From positions 10,186,001 through 10,250,000 of the forward strand of contig JAVHKY010000011.1 in assembly GCA_035079385.1 (NCBI GenBank): DNA of 64,000 nt, written 5' to 3'. Numbering within the stretch: position 1 is the stretch's first letter; each line of letters begins with the position of its first letter. Of this stretch, positions 32,191-42,801 are shown one piece after another. This DNA comes from Aspidiotus rigidus (Eukaryota; Arthropoda; Insecta; Hemiptera; Diaspididae). The notes below the pieces were generated by a model. The model had not been told where the DNA came from. It did no database searches and saw only the letters and a program-made list of their open reading frames with translations. Position numbers and translations under genes: made by a program.

Positions 32191-34036
32191 TATAATATAA
32201 ATGATTTTAAATTAATTCTTCTATAAAAGAATGTCACTTATATTATTATAAATGTTTCCATTTTATTCGATATTGAATTAAAATCTATTAATTTGTCATC
32301 AATTATAATAATTCATTTATGTACTTATTGTTATAGGAAATGATGATGAAAAATTATATTTATAATGGGTAAATCAATATCAATCGAAAAATCAACTTAG
32401 CAGAGGTTTGAAGCGGTGAATTCATAGGAGATTTCCCAAGCAATTGTGATGTGTCATGGGAAAACCAGGCATAAGTCGGAAAAAAATTGACTTCAAATTT
32501 GAACCAAACGACTCAGAAATGAGTGAAGAATCATAATATTATTGTATTTCTAAGTTAATTCACCCCCGTCCCCAATCTATAATAATTGCAAATGTTGACA
32601 TCGGCAAATTGAGTGTGACGCCTAATCGCCCGCGCCCGATCGATTGAATCTCCGAGTGTACAATTGTGAGCCAACAGCAAAAAGCCAGTTGATATGGGCC
32701 AAGGAGAGTAAGCCGGAAAATGTCTCTGCGCTTTACATAAAACTGTAAAACAACAACTAGCAAAACAATAACAAATTTGCTGATGTTGAAACGTGTTGAG
32801 TTGAATGGTGTCAATTTCCCCTTAAAAAATCTTATCGACTACAGCAAGTGCTGAGGGAACAAAGAGTCTAGATTTTGGCCTTGATTTTGAGACTGACTCG
32901 CGGATCTCATCTGATCAGAGTTTGAGTATTTTTCTCTGTTTAAAAAAAAGTAATCACCAAGCCTTTGTTCTGAGCCATCTCTTTGTTCTACTTTCGAACC
33001 TCGGAGACATGGTACCGAGAACAAAGCTGTCTAGATGGGAGAGGAAGGCTAGGGGTGTTGACGTGCTCCTTCAGTTTTCGATCATCTTTCTTTCACTTTA
33101 AATAGACATTATATATTCAAATGATACCGATATACGACTTCGATAAACCAATCAACACTTTATAGTTCATCCATCAGTTAATAATCAGCACGCGTACTAT
33201 TTTGAATAACCTCCAAAAAATTTTGGTCATAACAATATTTTTTTACGACAATTTTGAATGATATAGCACGCTTTATACTCGTTTTACTCATCGAACTCGT
33301 GTACGTCCTAAAAGGTACACTTGGGCCTAATACTCTCGTAAAAATACCGAGTTATTATTTTTTTATAGACCTATCCGCGATAAATTGGATCGCGTGCATA
33401 ATGATATTCACTAAAAAATTTTACACGTCGTTAGGCTATATGTTCTAAATGAGAAGGAAGTTGCAATCCGCATTCCGCCGATGTCTTGACAATATTATTA
33501 ATTAGTCTCGTAGGAGTTCCCAAGGACCAGTAGAGTGCGGCAGGTTATCGTATCCGTCTCGCGAACGCTGTCGTCATTTCTCGACCTACTGATGTACTGA
33601 AAATCTTATAATCGACATTATCGTAAGAATTTACGCGGAACTTTGTAAGCTCCCCTGTATTTACTAAGAAGTAGATCATGACCGATACGAACAAAAGTGA
33701 ATTTTATTGCGAGGGCTTCCGAATAATTTTGGTGTGAGAGAAGAAAAGTTGGTAGAGCTTTGTAATTACAGCGAGTTACGTAAATACGTAGGTACATCAA
33801 TCATTTACCCAGCGCTGATGTATTAAGCGCACAGTCATAATGTAAGCGAGTAATTTGCTTTTATTTTGACGTCTGCGGTAGTTACGAGAGTTTTCCGAAA
33901 ATTGTACGTAAGTATTTTATAATGGAACTAAAAACATGATAATATTGTTATGTAAGAATATGCCGCTGGACAGGGCAAAATATGTGCGTAAAAAGGATCA
34001 CCTTCGATTTTGAACACAGTCTTCGAGGTGCCTGAT
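32191..34036. other. no gene recognised
   Basis: Noncoding, AT-rich at first, more mixed after 32540. A GC-richer patch lies at 32600-32660. Nothing assignable. Confidence 0.4.
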
Positions 34037-34471
34037 TTAAAGATATAATTTCCGGCGCTCCCTGTCCACAACCGATGTGGCCAACTGAACACGGAGATAT
34101 CTTCCATACGCTTCCTCTGTGGTGAACCACTCAATTTTCATTTTCAGAAATAGACATTTTTTGGTTTCTTCCTCATCGAAGTCCTCGTGTTCGAGTGTCT
34201 TTTTTCCAAAATACTTTGTCTTCAATTGGTTACACGGCTGCCAGGAAGGTGGAAATAGTTGTTCCTCTTCCAATGGCCCGTCTGACATTGAGGCTACTGC
34301 AGGACAAGTCGTGGGATGGTCTAAGCTAAGAGAAGAGGATTTTGCCGGGATTGTACGACGGATTTGGAAGGGTGGTGTTAGCTCACCACGATACTGTTGA
34401 TGGAACTGAACGGTTCCGTCGGCTCTTGGATGTATCGACCGGAGTTTCAAATTCTTCGTGTATTGATACAA
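34037..34471 (-). CDS. uncharacterised open frame, about 144 codons
   Basis: A minus-strand frame has protein-like composition: Pro/Ser-rich first half, then an acidic-basic stretch (KKTLEHEDFDEEETKKC) and a hydrophilic C-terminus. No domain recognised. An overlapping frame at 33928-34134 continues similar composition, so the original may be frame-broken. It lies just upstream of a PLE and could be transposon-derived or a stray exon. Confidence 0.25.
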   Translation of the reverse strand: MYQYTKNLKLRSIHPRADGTVQFHQQYRGELTPPFQIRRTIPAKSSSLSLDHPTTCPAVASMSDGPLEEEQLFPPSWQPCNQLKTKYFGKKTLEHEDFDEEETKKCLFLKMKIEWFTTEEAYGRYLRVQLATSVVDRERRKLYL

Positions 34472-34749
34472 AGGTTGTACTCTACGAGAGAGTAGCGAAA
34501 TATTTTAGACCAAATTTCGTGAAATTCCATTTCCATTCGGACTACGACTCCACTACAGAAAAGTTGGAAGGTTAGATAACGGTCAAATGGATAAGAACAG
34601 AACTTAAGAGGTGGTATGGACAGATGAACGTCGCTACAAGACTTAATCTGCTGGTTCACTCAAGGCTTTCTGCCCCCCTTCACCGTGGTGAGTTCGAATC
34701 ATTTATAGTATTGGTTAATGGTGACTGTCGCGTTTTTGAATGAAATCTA

Positions 34750-35297
34750 AGAGAAAAGAAAAATCACAAACTTACCTCCCTCCAGAGTTCTAACGCTATG
34801 GCTGAGAAAAAAGACTGTGCTGGTGATAAAATAGTCCAGCAGTTCCAACCGCGTATCATCAATTATAATAAAGTTGAGCTTAATTCTGATGAGGTGAACT
34901 TGTTGGAGAAAGGGTTGAAATTTAGCCTCCTCCCTCTTAAGAACCAAGAGACTCTTGCTAATGTTGTGTCTGACTTGACAATCATAATTGGACCTGGCAT
35001 GAATACCCAAAAAAATTGCGCCGAAATGGTAGGCAGTACCCCCTTCCTTATATGGGTAATACCTGTATTGAGATGATAAAAGGCTTAAAAAAGAAGGTCA
35101 AGGAGGAAGGATTAATCATCACTAAGGCAGATAAAAGCAACGGAAAAGTCCTCCTATGTTTCCGGTGTTTATGATGTGCTAAAACAATGTGAGGCCAGCC
35201 TTTTCTACTTCCCTCTGTTTGTTAAAGAGGTGAGGAAAATCATTAACAAAAGTGAATTTATTATCAAGAGTCCACTCACAAAGAAAGCCATTTTGGA
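34750..35297 (+). pseudogene. PLE-A, N-terminal part of the host PLE copy
   Basis: Encodes KVELNSDEVNLLEKGLKFSL, then LANVVSDLTIIIGPGMN, a KKVKEEGLIITKADKSN-like block in another frame and KSPLTKKAILE, the region just before the RT core. It has frameshifts. It stops at 35297 within KKAILE and resumes at 38415 (PLE-D), so the two are one copy split by an insertion. Confidence 0.8.
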
Positions 35298-36353
35298 ATT
35301 ATTAAGAAGAGTTGTACACAAGAGAGTAGCGTTTTACAAAAGATACCACACAAAACAAGCAGCCGCAAGCACTTTCGGTTACTTAACCATCTTCTAAGCG
35401 TAAGTGAACGGAAGCGACTGAACCCAACATCAACGAAGACAGAGGAATACGAGATGAAATTCATGATTGAACTAGCGAGTCATCAAATTGTGAATCATTC
35501 TCATACATTAATTCAATCAATCCCTCATCAGGAATATACCTGTTTAGAACAGTGATCTCTTCATTATTCCGGTGTCTAATAATTTCTATATTTTCCAAAG
35601 CCAACCGCTTGAAGTACGAATTCTCCCTATGGAGGAGGGCCTCAGAACCTCCCTTAAACTTATGGCCACTCTCAATTAAATGATCGGAGAATGCCGATTC
35701 ACCCAATTGGCCCTTCTCCCAAGCCTTTTTATGCTCAGCTACCCAATCTGGAGCTGGCGGCCCGTCATTCCTACGTAGATATCCGAGCAATCGTTGCACG
35801 CTACACTATAAACTCCACTCCTCTCGGCCATAGGAACGGGGTCTTTTAATCTTACAAATAAACTTTTAACCGTGTTAGGATTATAAAATGCTGGCCGGAA
35901 TCCAAAAGGGCGGAGGACACGTCCCAATTTCAAAGAGAACTTGCCCAGGAAAGGAATTCTAATCAACCTCTTTCTACTGTCTAGGTGGTCCCTAGGGAGG
36001 GAGGTTGTGGAATCGAGGCATTTTCTAATGAGCTTCCTCCGAACCATTAGGTCAACATCCACTCTAACTTGATTAACCCTGGCCAGGTGCTTAATATTCA
36101 CAAGTTCCTTTTGAAAAGCATTTGAGTCAGGCGATGAATTAGACTATTGAAAGCCGCAATCTTATGGGCAGTAGGACAAAGGATAACAATATCGGTCGAC
36201 GTTTGCTTTCTATAAATACCAAACTCATGGAAGCCATCATTAATAGAGATGGACAAATCCAAAAAGTTTATTGATAAGCCACCGACTTCCAATGTGAATT
36301 TTATTGAAGGGTATTGACTATTTAAATAATTGAGGAACTCACTCAGGAGTTCC
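35298..36353 (-). pseudogene. PLE-B, inverted partial PLE copy (left arm)
   Basis: On the minus strand it holds the end of the RT region (EVGGLSINFLDLSISI), the linker (NIKHLARVNQVRVDVDLM), the GIY-YIG region (SGVYSVACNDCSDIYVGMTG) and a C-terminal frame ending near 35461, then a 3' UTR. It is nearly identical to the right arm 37327-38375 and shares its frameshifts. It is truncated at its 5' side (36353), where the opposite-facing copy begins. Confidence 0.88.
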
Positions 36354-38414
36354 TACCCACCCTCAAAAATCAAGAGACCCTCGCGAACGTCGTGGCGGAT
36401 CTCACAGTGAAGATTGGACCTGGGGTAAATATCCAGAAGAAGTGTGCCGAAATGATCTGCAGAACCCCTCTCCCTCTAATGAGTAATGCTTGCAATGACT
36501 TGATTCTAGGCCTAAAGAGGAAGGTCAGGGAGGAGGGGTTAATCCTTACGAAGGCAGATAAAAGTAATGCCGTCGTAATTATGAATAAGTCCTCCTACGT
36601 ATCTGGAGTTTATGACGTGCTCAGGCAGTGTGGTGCCCAAGAAAATGCAATTCTCAATTTTCCAAATTTTATCAAAGAAGTGAGGAATCTCGTGAATAGT
36701 AGTCAATTTATTATCAAAAGCACCTTGACTAAAAAGGCCATCTTGGAACCCAATCCGATCCCTCCCCTCCTTTATGGGTTGCCGAAAGTTCACAAAAAAG
36801 ATATCCCAATGCGGCCAGTTGTATCATTCGTTTCGTCACCTACTTATACCTTAGCTAAATACATCAATCGTTGGTTTAAGTCTCGAGTTGAGGTAAACTC
36901 TACATACTCAGTAAAGAACTCCGGTTTCCTTGCAGATAAGTTGAAGGTTCTCAGTCTTCCTCCTGGAACGACTTTATGTTCTTTTGATGTTGTAGGTTCA
37001 TTTCCTCACATTCCAAAGGCCGTAGCCATGCAACACATGGACGAGTTACTAGTTAAAGATAACGTTCCTCACGAAGAACTTGCGGAATTCTTTGGCCTTC
37101 TAAATATCTGCTGGTCCCCTAATTTTTGTAAGTTTGATGGGAAATTTTTTGAGTTCCCCGAAGAAGTGGGGATTCCTATTAGCTCCCCCTTGGGTTCGCT
37201 CATTTCGGAGGAATTTATGTCGAAATTCGAAAATGATTTATTTTCCTCCAGCCAGGTGTTCTTGAGTCACGTCCACTACTGGAATAGGTAGGTGGACGAT
37301 GTATTATGTGCGTGGACCGGTCCTGTGGAACTCCTGAGTGAGTTCCTCAATTATTTAAATAGCCAATACCCTTCAATAAAATTCACATTGGAAGTCGGTG
37401 GCTTATCAATAAACTTTTTGGATTTGTCCATCTCTATTAATGATGGCTTCCATGAGTTTGGTATTTATAGAAAGCAAACGTCGACCGATATTGTTATCCT
37501 TTGTCCTACTGCCCATAAGATTGCGGCTTTCAATAGTCTAATTCATCGCCTGACTCAAATGCTTTTCAAAAGGAACTTGTGAATATTAAGCACCTGGCCA
37601 GGGTTAATCAAGTTAGAGTGGATGTTGACCTAATGGTTCGGAGGAAGCTCATTAGAAAATGCCTCGATTCCACAACCTCCCTCCCTAGGGACCACCTAGA
37701 CAGTAGAAAGAGGTTGATTAGAATTCCTTTCCTGGGCAAGTTCTCTTTGAAATTGGGACGTGTCCTCCGCCCTTTTGGATTCCGGCCAGCATTTTATAAT
37801 CCTAACACGGTTAAAAGTTTATTTGTAAGATTAAAAGACCCCGTTCCTATGGCCGAGAGGAGTGGAGTTTATAGTGTAGCGTGCAACGATTGCTCGGATA
37901 TCTACGTAGGAATGACGGGCCGCCAGCTCCAGATTGGGTAGCTGAGCATAAAAAGGCTTGGGAGAAGGGCCAATTGGGTGAATCGGCATTCTCCGATCAT
38001 TTAATTGAGAGTGGCCATAAGTTTAACGGAGGTTCTGAGGCCCTCCTCCATAGAGAGAATTCGTACTTTAAGCGGTTGGCTTTGGAAAATATAGAAATTA
38101 TTAGACACCGGAATAATGAAGAGATCACTGTTCTAAACAGGTATATTCCTGATGAGGGATTGATTGAATTAATGTATGAGAATGATTCACAATTTGATGA
38201 CTCGCTAGTTCAATCATGAATTTCATCCGTGTTCCTCTGTCTTCGTTGATGTTGGGTTCAGTCGCTTCCGTTCACTTACGCTTAGAAGATGGTTAATTAA
38301 CCGAAAGCGCTCGCGGCTGCTTGTTTTGTGTGGTATCTTTTGTAAAACGCTACTCTCTTGAGTACAACCCTTTTTAATAGTATGTTCAACCATAAAATTG
38401 AGGAACGAGTTAAC
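36354..38414 (+). pseudogene. PLE-C, plus-strand PLE copy with RT and GIY-YIG
   Basis: RT motifs: KADKSNAVVIMNKSSY, LLYGLPKVHKKD, MRPVVSFVSSPTY, LCSFDVVGSFPHIP (palm Asp), IPISSPLGSLISEEFM and then VDDVLCAWTG. The codon for the Tyr of YVDD is a TAG stop at 37289-37291. A frameshift near 37560 separates RT from the linker and another near 37935 splits the GIY-YIG domain (SGVYSVACNDCSDIYVGMTG at about 37860-37920). 5'-truncated at 36354; the 3' end is at about 38375-38414. The right arm 37327-38375 pairs with PLE-B. Confidence 0.9.
38278..38316 (+). ncRNA. degenerate hammerhead-like motif in PLE-C
   Basis: TTAGAAGA (for CUGANGA), stem II GGTTAATTAACC, GAAA, self-complementary AGCGCT, then C at the expected cleavage point, followed by GCG that can pair with CGC before the core. 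The C3-U4 of the core are altered, so activity is doubtful. The inverted counterpart is at 35363-35402 (-). Confidence 0.4.
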
Positions 38415-39836
38415 GCCATTTTGGATTCTAACCTGGTACTCCCCTCTTCTACGGGTAGCCTAAAGTACATAAAAAATGTTGCAATGCGGCCGGTCGTGTC
38501 GTTTATCTCGTCAGCTACACTCATAGATCGATGGTTTAAATCACGAGTAGATTGTACCACCCAGTAAAGAACTCGGGTTCCTTGGCGGGTAGGTTGAAGG
38601 ACGTAAACCCACCTCCGGAAACGACCTTATGCTCCTTTGACGTTGTAGGATTATTTCCTCACATCCCTAAGGCTGTTACCACCCAACACATGGGCGAGTT
38701 GCTAGTAAAATCGGGTGTCCCTCACGAGGAGATGGCGGAATTCTTTGATCTTCTGAGGGTTTGTTGGACTCCCAACTTGTGCAAATTTGAAGGGAAATTT
38801 CTTCAGTTCCCGGATGAGGTAAGGATCTCCATTGGTTCTCCCTTGGGCTCTTTTATATCTGATGTATTCATGTCCAAATTTGAGATCGATTTATTTTCCT
38901 CAGGCCAGATGCTGTTAAATCATGTCTTTTACAGACATAGATATGTGGACGACGTACTTTGTGCGTGGACCGGTCCAGTGGAACTGCTTCCTGAATTTCT
39001 CACTGACTTAAACAGCCAATACCCTTCCATAAAATTCACCTTGGAAGTTGGTGGCTCATTAATAAATTTTTTGGACTTCTCCATTTTCGTATTAGAGATA
39101 GCGTCCATGAATTTGGAATAGAAAAGAAACGTCGACCGATATTACAATCCACGAATCGTCCTTCTGTCCAGCTGTACATAAGATCACTATATACCTTCAA
39201 TAGCTTGATCTATCGCCTGACTCATATTCCTTTGTGTCAGGACGCCTTCCAAAAGGAACTAGGAACAATTAAGCACCTGGCTAGAGTGAATCAAGTGAGG
39301 GTTGACATCGACCTAATGGTCCGTCGGAGGCTTAGCAGAAAAAGCCTCGATTCCACCACGTCCCTCTCCAGGGATTCACACTTAGATAGGAGGAAACGTT
39401 GGATTAGACTTCCTTACCTGGGTAGATTTCCGTTGAAGTTGGGCCATGTGCTTAGTCTTTTCGGGTTCCGTCCGGCATATTATAATACCAACACGGTAAA
39501 AAGTTTATTTGTAAAATTAAAGGACCCCATGCCTCTAGCCGAGCGGAGTGGTGTTTACAGCATGGCCTGCAACGATTGCTAGGAATGATCGGCCGTCAGC
39601 TCCAAAGAAGAATCGATGAGCATAAAAAAGCGTGGGAGAAAGGTAACTTGGGTGGGTCAGCCTTCGCCGATCACCTTATCGAAAGTGGCCATAGAGTCAA
39701 TGAAAAGTGTGGTATCCGCCTCCATAGAGAAAACTCATACTTGAAACGTATGGCTTTAGAAAATATTGAAATCTTGTGTCACCGGAATAATGAATACTTC
39801 ACCGTCTTAAACAGTTATATTCCTTCTTGCTGAAGC
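38415..39836 (+). pseudogene. PLE-D, C-terminal part of the host PLE copy
   Basis: Continues PLE-A after the insertion: MRPVVSFISSATLIDRWF, LCSFDVVGLFPHIP, ISIGSPLGSFISDVFM, an intact RYVDDVLCAWTG at about 38940-38975, EVGGSLINFLDFSI, KHLARVNQVRVDIDLM, SGVYSMACNDC and, in another frame, RIDEHKKAWEKGNLGGSAFADHL. About 13 bases that encode the YIG half of GIY-YIG are missing near 39580. Several frameshifts. The 3' UTR is unclear. Confidence 0.85.
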
Positions 39837-40950
39837 AGCCATGGCCTTCATCGTCATGCGGATCATAGTTTTGGTTCATCGACTTATCAAGGTTTCATTG
39901 CACCATGTTCAAATTGTTGAAACTAGCTACCCTAACAACCGTGGCCTTGGATTCAAAAATAGATTGAGCAATTAGAAATATTGACCACGACTTAGAATCG
40001 CGACATGACTGGTGTCATATTTGCCGATACAATCGTAAGCGCAGCGCATCTCATCTAAATCCCAGTATTTTGTTCGCGAACTTCTATCATTTAATATGTC
40101 CCTCTGGGCAAGTATTAGGTCACAATTCGAGTTCAGATGTAGCAAGCCTATATCTACCTACATTTTAACGTCAGGTCGGTTCACGGAAATACATTAGCCT
40201 GTCTGATATAGGTACTCGACAATAATACGTACAAACGATGTAAGTATTTACAAATATTCAAATTTTTTACAGTTGTAATCATGAAATATGATATCGCGTT
40301 GCTGGCTTTAATGCAAATAGATTTTTCTGTTATTGTTATTGTTACTTCGTAAGATTGTGGGTTTACGGACAGGAATATTTTGTATAATCTATTAATCCAA
40401 GTACATGTAAAATACGATGCGTATCTTATTCTATTGCAAGTCGTAAAAGAAGTAACGACGTCATCGTCTAGAGGTAGCAAATTAATATCAAAGGGTGCAC
40501 GCGTCTTAGATCGTACATACAGATAAGACTACCGCAGGCATATTGTCGTATCCCAAGATTGATATTGTAAATTATGGATGTATAGAAGATTGCTCAAATA
40601 GATTCAGAAGAAAAAGTACTTTACAAATTGTCGAGAGTAAAATATCCTGACTTCAATACATCGAGAAAAATTTCAACACTACTGTCGTGGAGGGTCGTCA
40701 GTAACTTAAAAATAATTTAGTTTAGGGACAATGATTTCATCCCTTTTCGAATGATAGAGTTGAGAGCCAAATTCATGTCCGAACGAAGCGAATTTCGCGA
40801 AGATTCGCAGGCGTCACGAGTTCCTAAATATATTACATGAAATAAGTTTTCAAACGCGGGTAAATTGGAAGAATAAAAATACAATTTCTACTTTTTTCCA
40901 CATCGTCTGTATTTACCTAGTCAGATTTACTCATTAAGTTACACAATATT
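39837..40950. other. no gene recognised
   Basis: Noncoding mixed sequence between PLE-D and the family X cluster. Confidence 0.4.
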
Positions 40951-40954
40951 AATC

Positions 40955-42200
40955 GGAACCTGTTCTAAGAGAGTTTTTTTGAGAAATTCGCCGTGCGCCA
41001 TCCGGCGAAAAACTTGGAAAAATTTCCACTCTCAAGCTGTATAATATGATGGAAGGGGGATTTTGGAAAATGTCTAAGCTCGAACTATATATTGAGGAGG
41101 GAGACTTCAAAGCAGTCGAGAAAACGTTGGAAATAAAATCCAAGCAGAACGTATGCTCTTTTGATATAGGTTCAAGATCCACGTTTCCCGCCCCATTCAT
41201 CAGTTGATTCTTGGGGTGAAAGTGGGTGGTTTCGTTAGTGCTACGTTTGTACTGGATCAGGGTGTCCCCCAAATTCAACAAGTGAAAATATTGGACTTTC
41301 ATAGGGTTCTTGAAGGGTGTTCCACAAAACCATAATTCCAGTGGGAACCTATTTTATGAGGGATACATGACATCATCAGATTGTGACGTCACAGATCCGG
41401 ACTACATACTTGTAAGAATATTAATCTTCAAGCTAAACGTGATAGAGGAGAAAAATAACGGCTTCCGTAACAAAGTTGAGTGAGGAACGCAGGGAACCTG
41501 GTTTTGATATTGAGAATTTAAGGATGCCAAGACCTAGATATAAAATAGGACGTCATTAGTGACCTCGACCTATTTGAGGGACTTTGAAATATACAGCTCA
41601 AGAGTGGAAATTTTGACAGGGAATTTGTTCTACTTTTTTTTTTTCGAAATTCGCCGCGCTCTGTCCGGCAAGAAACTTGGAAAAATGTCAACTCCCAAGC
41701 TATATACGTATGATGGGAGGGGGACTTGGAAAAATTTTGATGCAAGTCCTTTCTTATCATATGTAACTTGAGAGTCAACATTTTTCGAATTCTCCCCCCC
41801 CCCACATTTATAGCTCGAGAGTGGAAATTTTACCAAGTCCCCTCTTATCTTAATGTAACTTGGGAGTCAAAATTTTTTCAAGTTTCTTGCCGGATGACGC
41901 AAAGCAAATTTCCCAAAAAACATACTATAGAACAGGTTCACTGTTGAAATTTTTGACCTCCGGGCTATATATGATAGAAGGTCAACATCTAAATGACCTT
42001 GACGTTGCCGACTGGCCGGACAACGGACATTTTTCCCACATCTTCTACTCATAGAACAAATTCCCTGTTGAAACTCACGGGCTCTTCAATGGAGTTGAAT
42101 GAGGGGTGACAGGAACCTGTTTCATGGGGCACATGAGATCTGAAAATTGAGACTTCCTTAACTATGTTAAATGAGGAATGCAGGGAACCAGTTCTACGGG
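40955..42200. repeat. cluster of diverged family X modules
   Basis: Repeated blocks: GGAACCTGTTCTAAGAGAG and GAGAAATTCGCCGTGCGCC (40958-41000), CGGCGAAAAACTTGGAAAAATT, CTCAAGCTGTATAATATGATGG, GGAACGCAGGGAACCTG (41490), GACAGGGAATTTGTTCTA (41610), GAACAGGTTCACTGTTGAAA (41930), GGAATGCAGGGAACCAGTTC (42176). Orientation changes within the cluster. Short frames here are repeat-derived. Confidence 0.7.
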
Positions 42201-42387
42201 TCAAATTAGTTTTAATAATATGATTTATAGGCCTATTGGGGAACCTATTATTAAAAAAAAAAAAAGTACTATTAATTTGATTTATAAGATAGTGTGGAAC
42301 TGAATTAAGAAAACATCAATTTTCTAAAATCTCTTAAAATTTTAAACTCCAAGGTAATAATATATGATAAGGGAATTCCTTTCCTAT

Positions 42388-42536
42388 CATAGAAAGAAAG
42401 AAAGAAAGAAAGAAATTAAATAAATAAATAAATAAAATTAACAATTAATTAATTCATTCATTCATTAAATCTCAAAAATATACATAATACAGGACTTGCC
42501 TTCCTATCATATAAAGAAAAAAAGAAACTAAATAAA
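42388..42536. repeat. GAAA/TAAA microsatellites
   Basis: (GAAA)n at about 42388-42415, (TAAA)n at 42415-42440, (ATTC)n at about 42450-42466, and a second diverged GAAA/TAAA copy at 42515-42540 preceded by the same CTTTCCTATCATA-like word. Confidence 0.75.
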
Positions 42537-42711
42537 TAAAGGTGACGGGAATATTGATAATTATAAGTTTAGCAATCCGTATTATGTCTTCCATATACCT
42601 TAGAAATTGGATATCACAATCTCCATGGAGATCAAAATTTCAATCAATCTATTGTTAAAAGCAATGCTTTTTTTATAGCAGCCAGGACTCGCTAATTTGA
42701 TTATTGTAAAT

Positions 42712-42801
42712 GGTAAATCGCTAAAAACGGTGAATCGCTAAAAGCGGGAAATCGCTAAAAGCGGTAAATTGCTAAAAGCGGTAAATCGCTAAAAGCGGTA
42801 T
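42712..42801. repeat. 17-bp tandem repeat, five copies
   Basis: GGTAAATCGCTAAAAGC repeated about five times with single-base differences. Confidence 0.85.

Larger units (their letters stand above)
35287..38425. repeat. 11-bp target duplication flanking the inverted PLE pair
   Basis: GCCATTTTGGA occurs at 35287-35297 and again at 38415-38425, each time as part of the codons for the PLE sequence around KKAILE/NAILD. The 3.1 kb between (35298-38414) is the inserted inverted pair. Confidence 0.75.
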
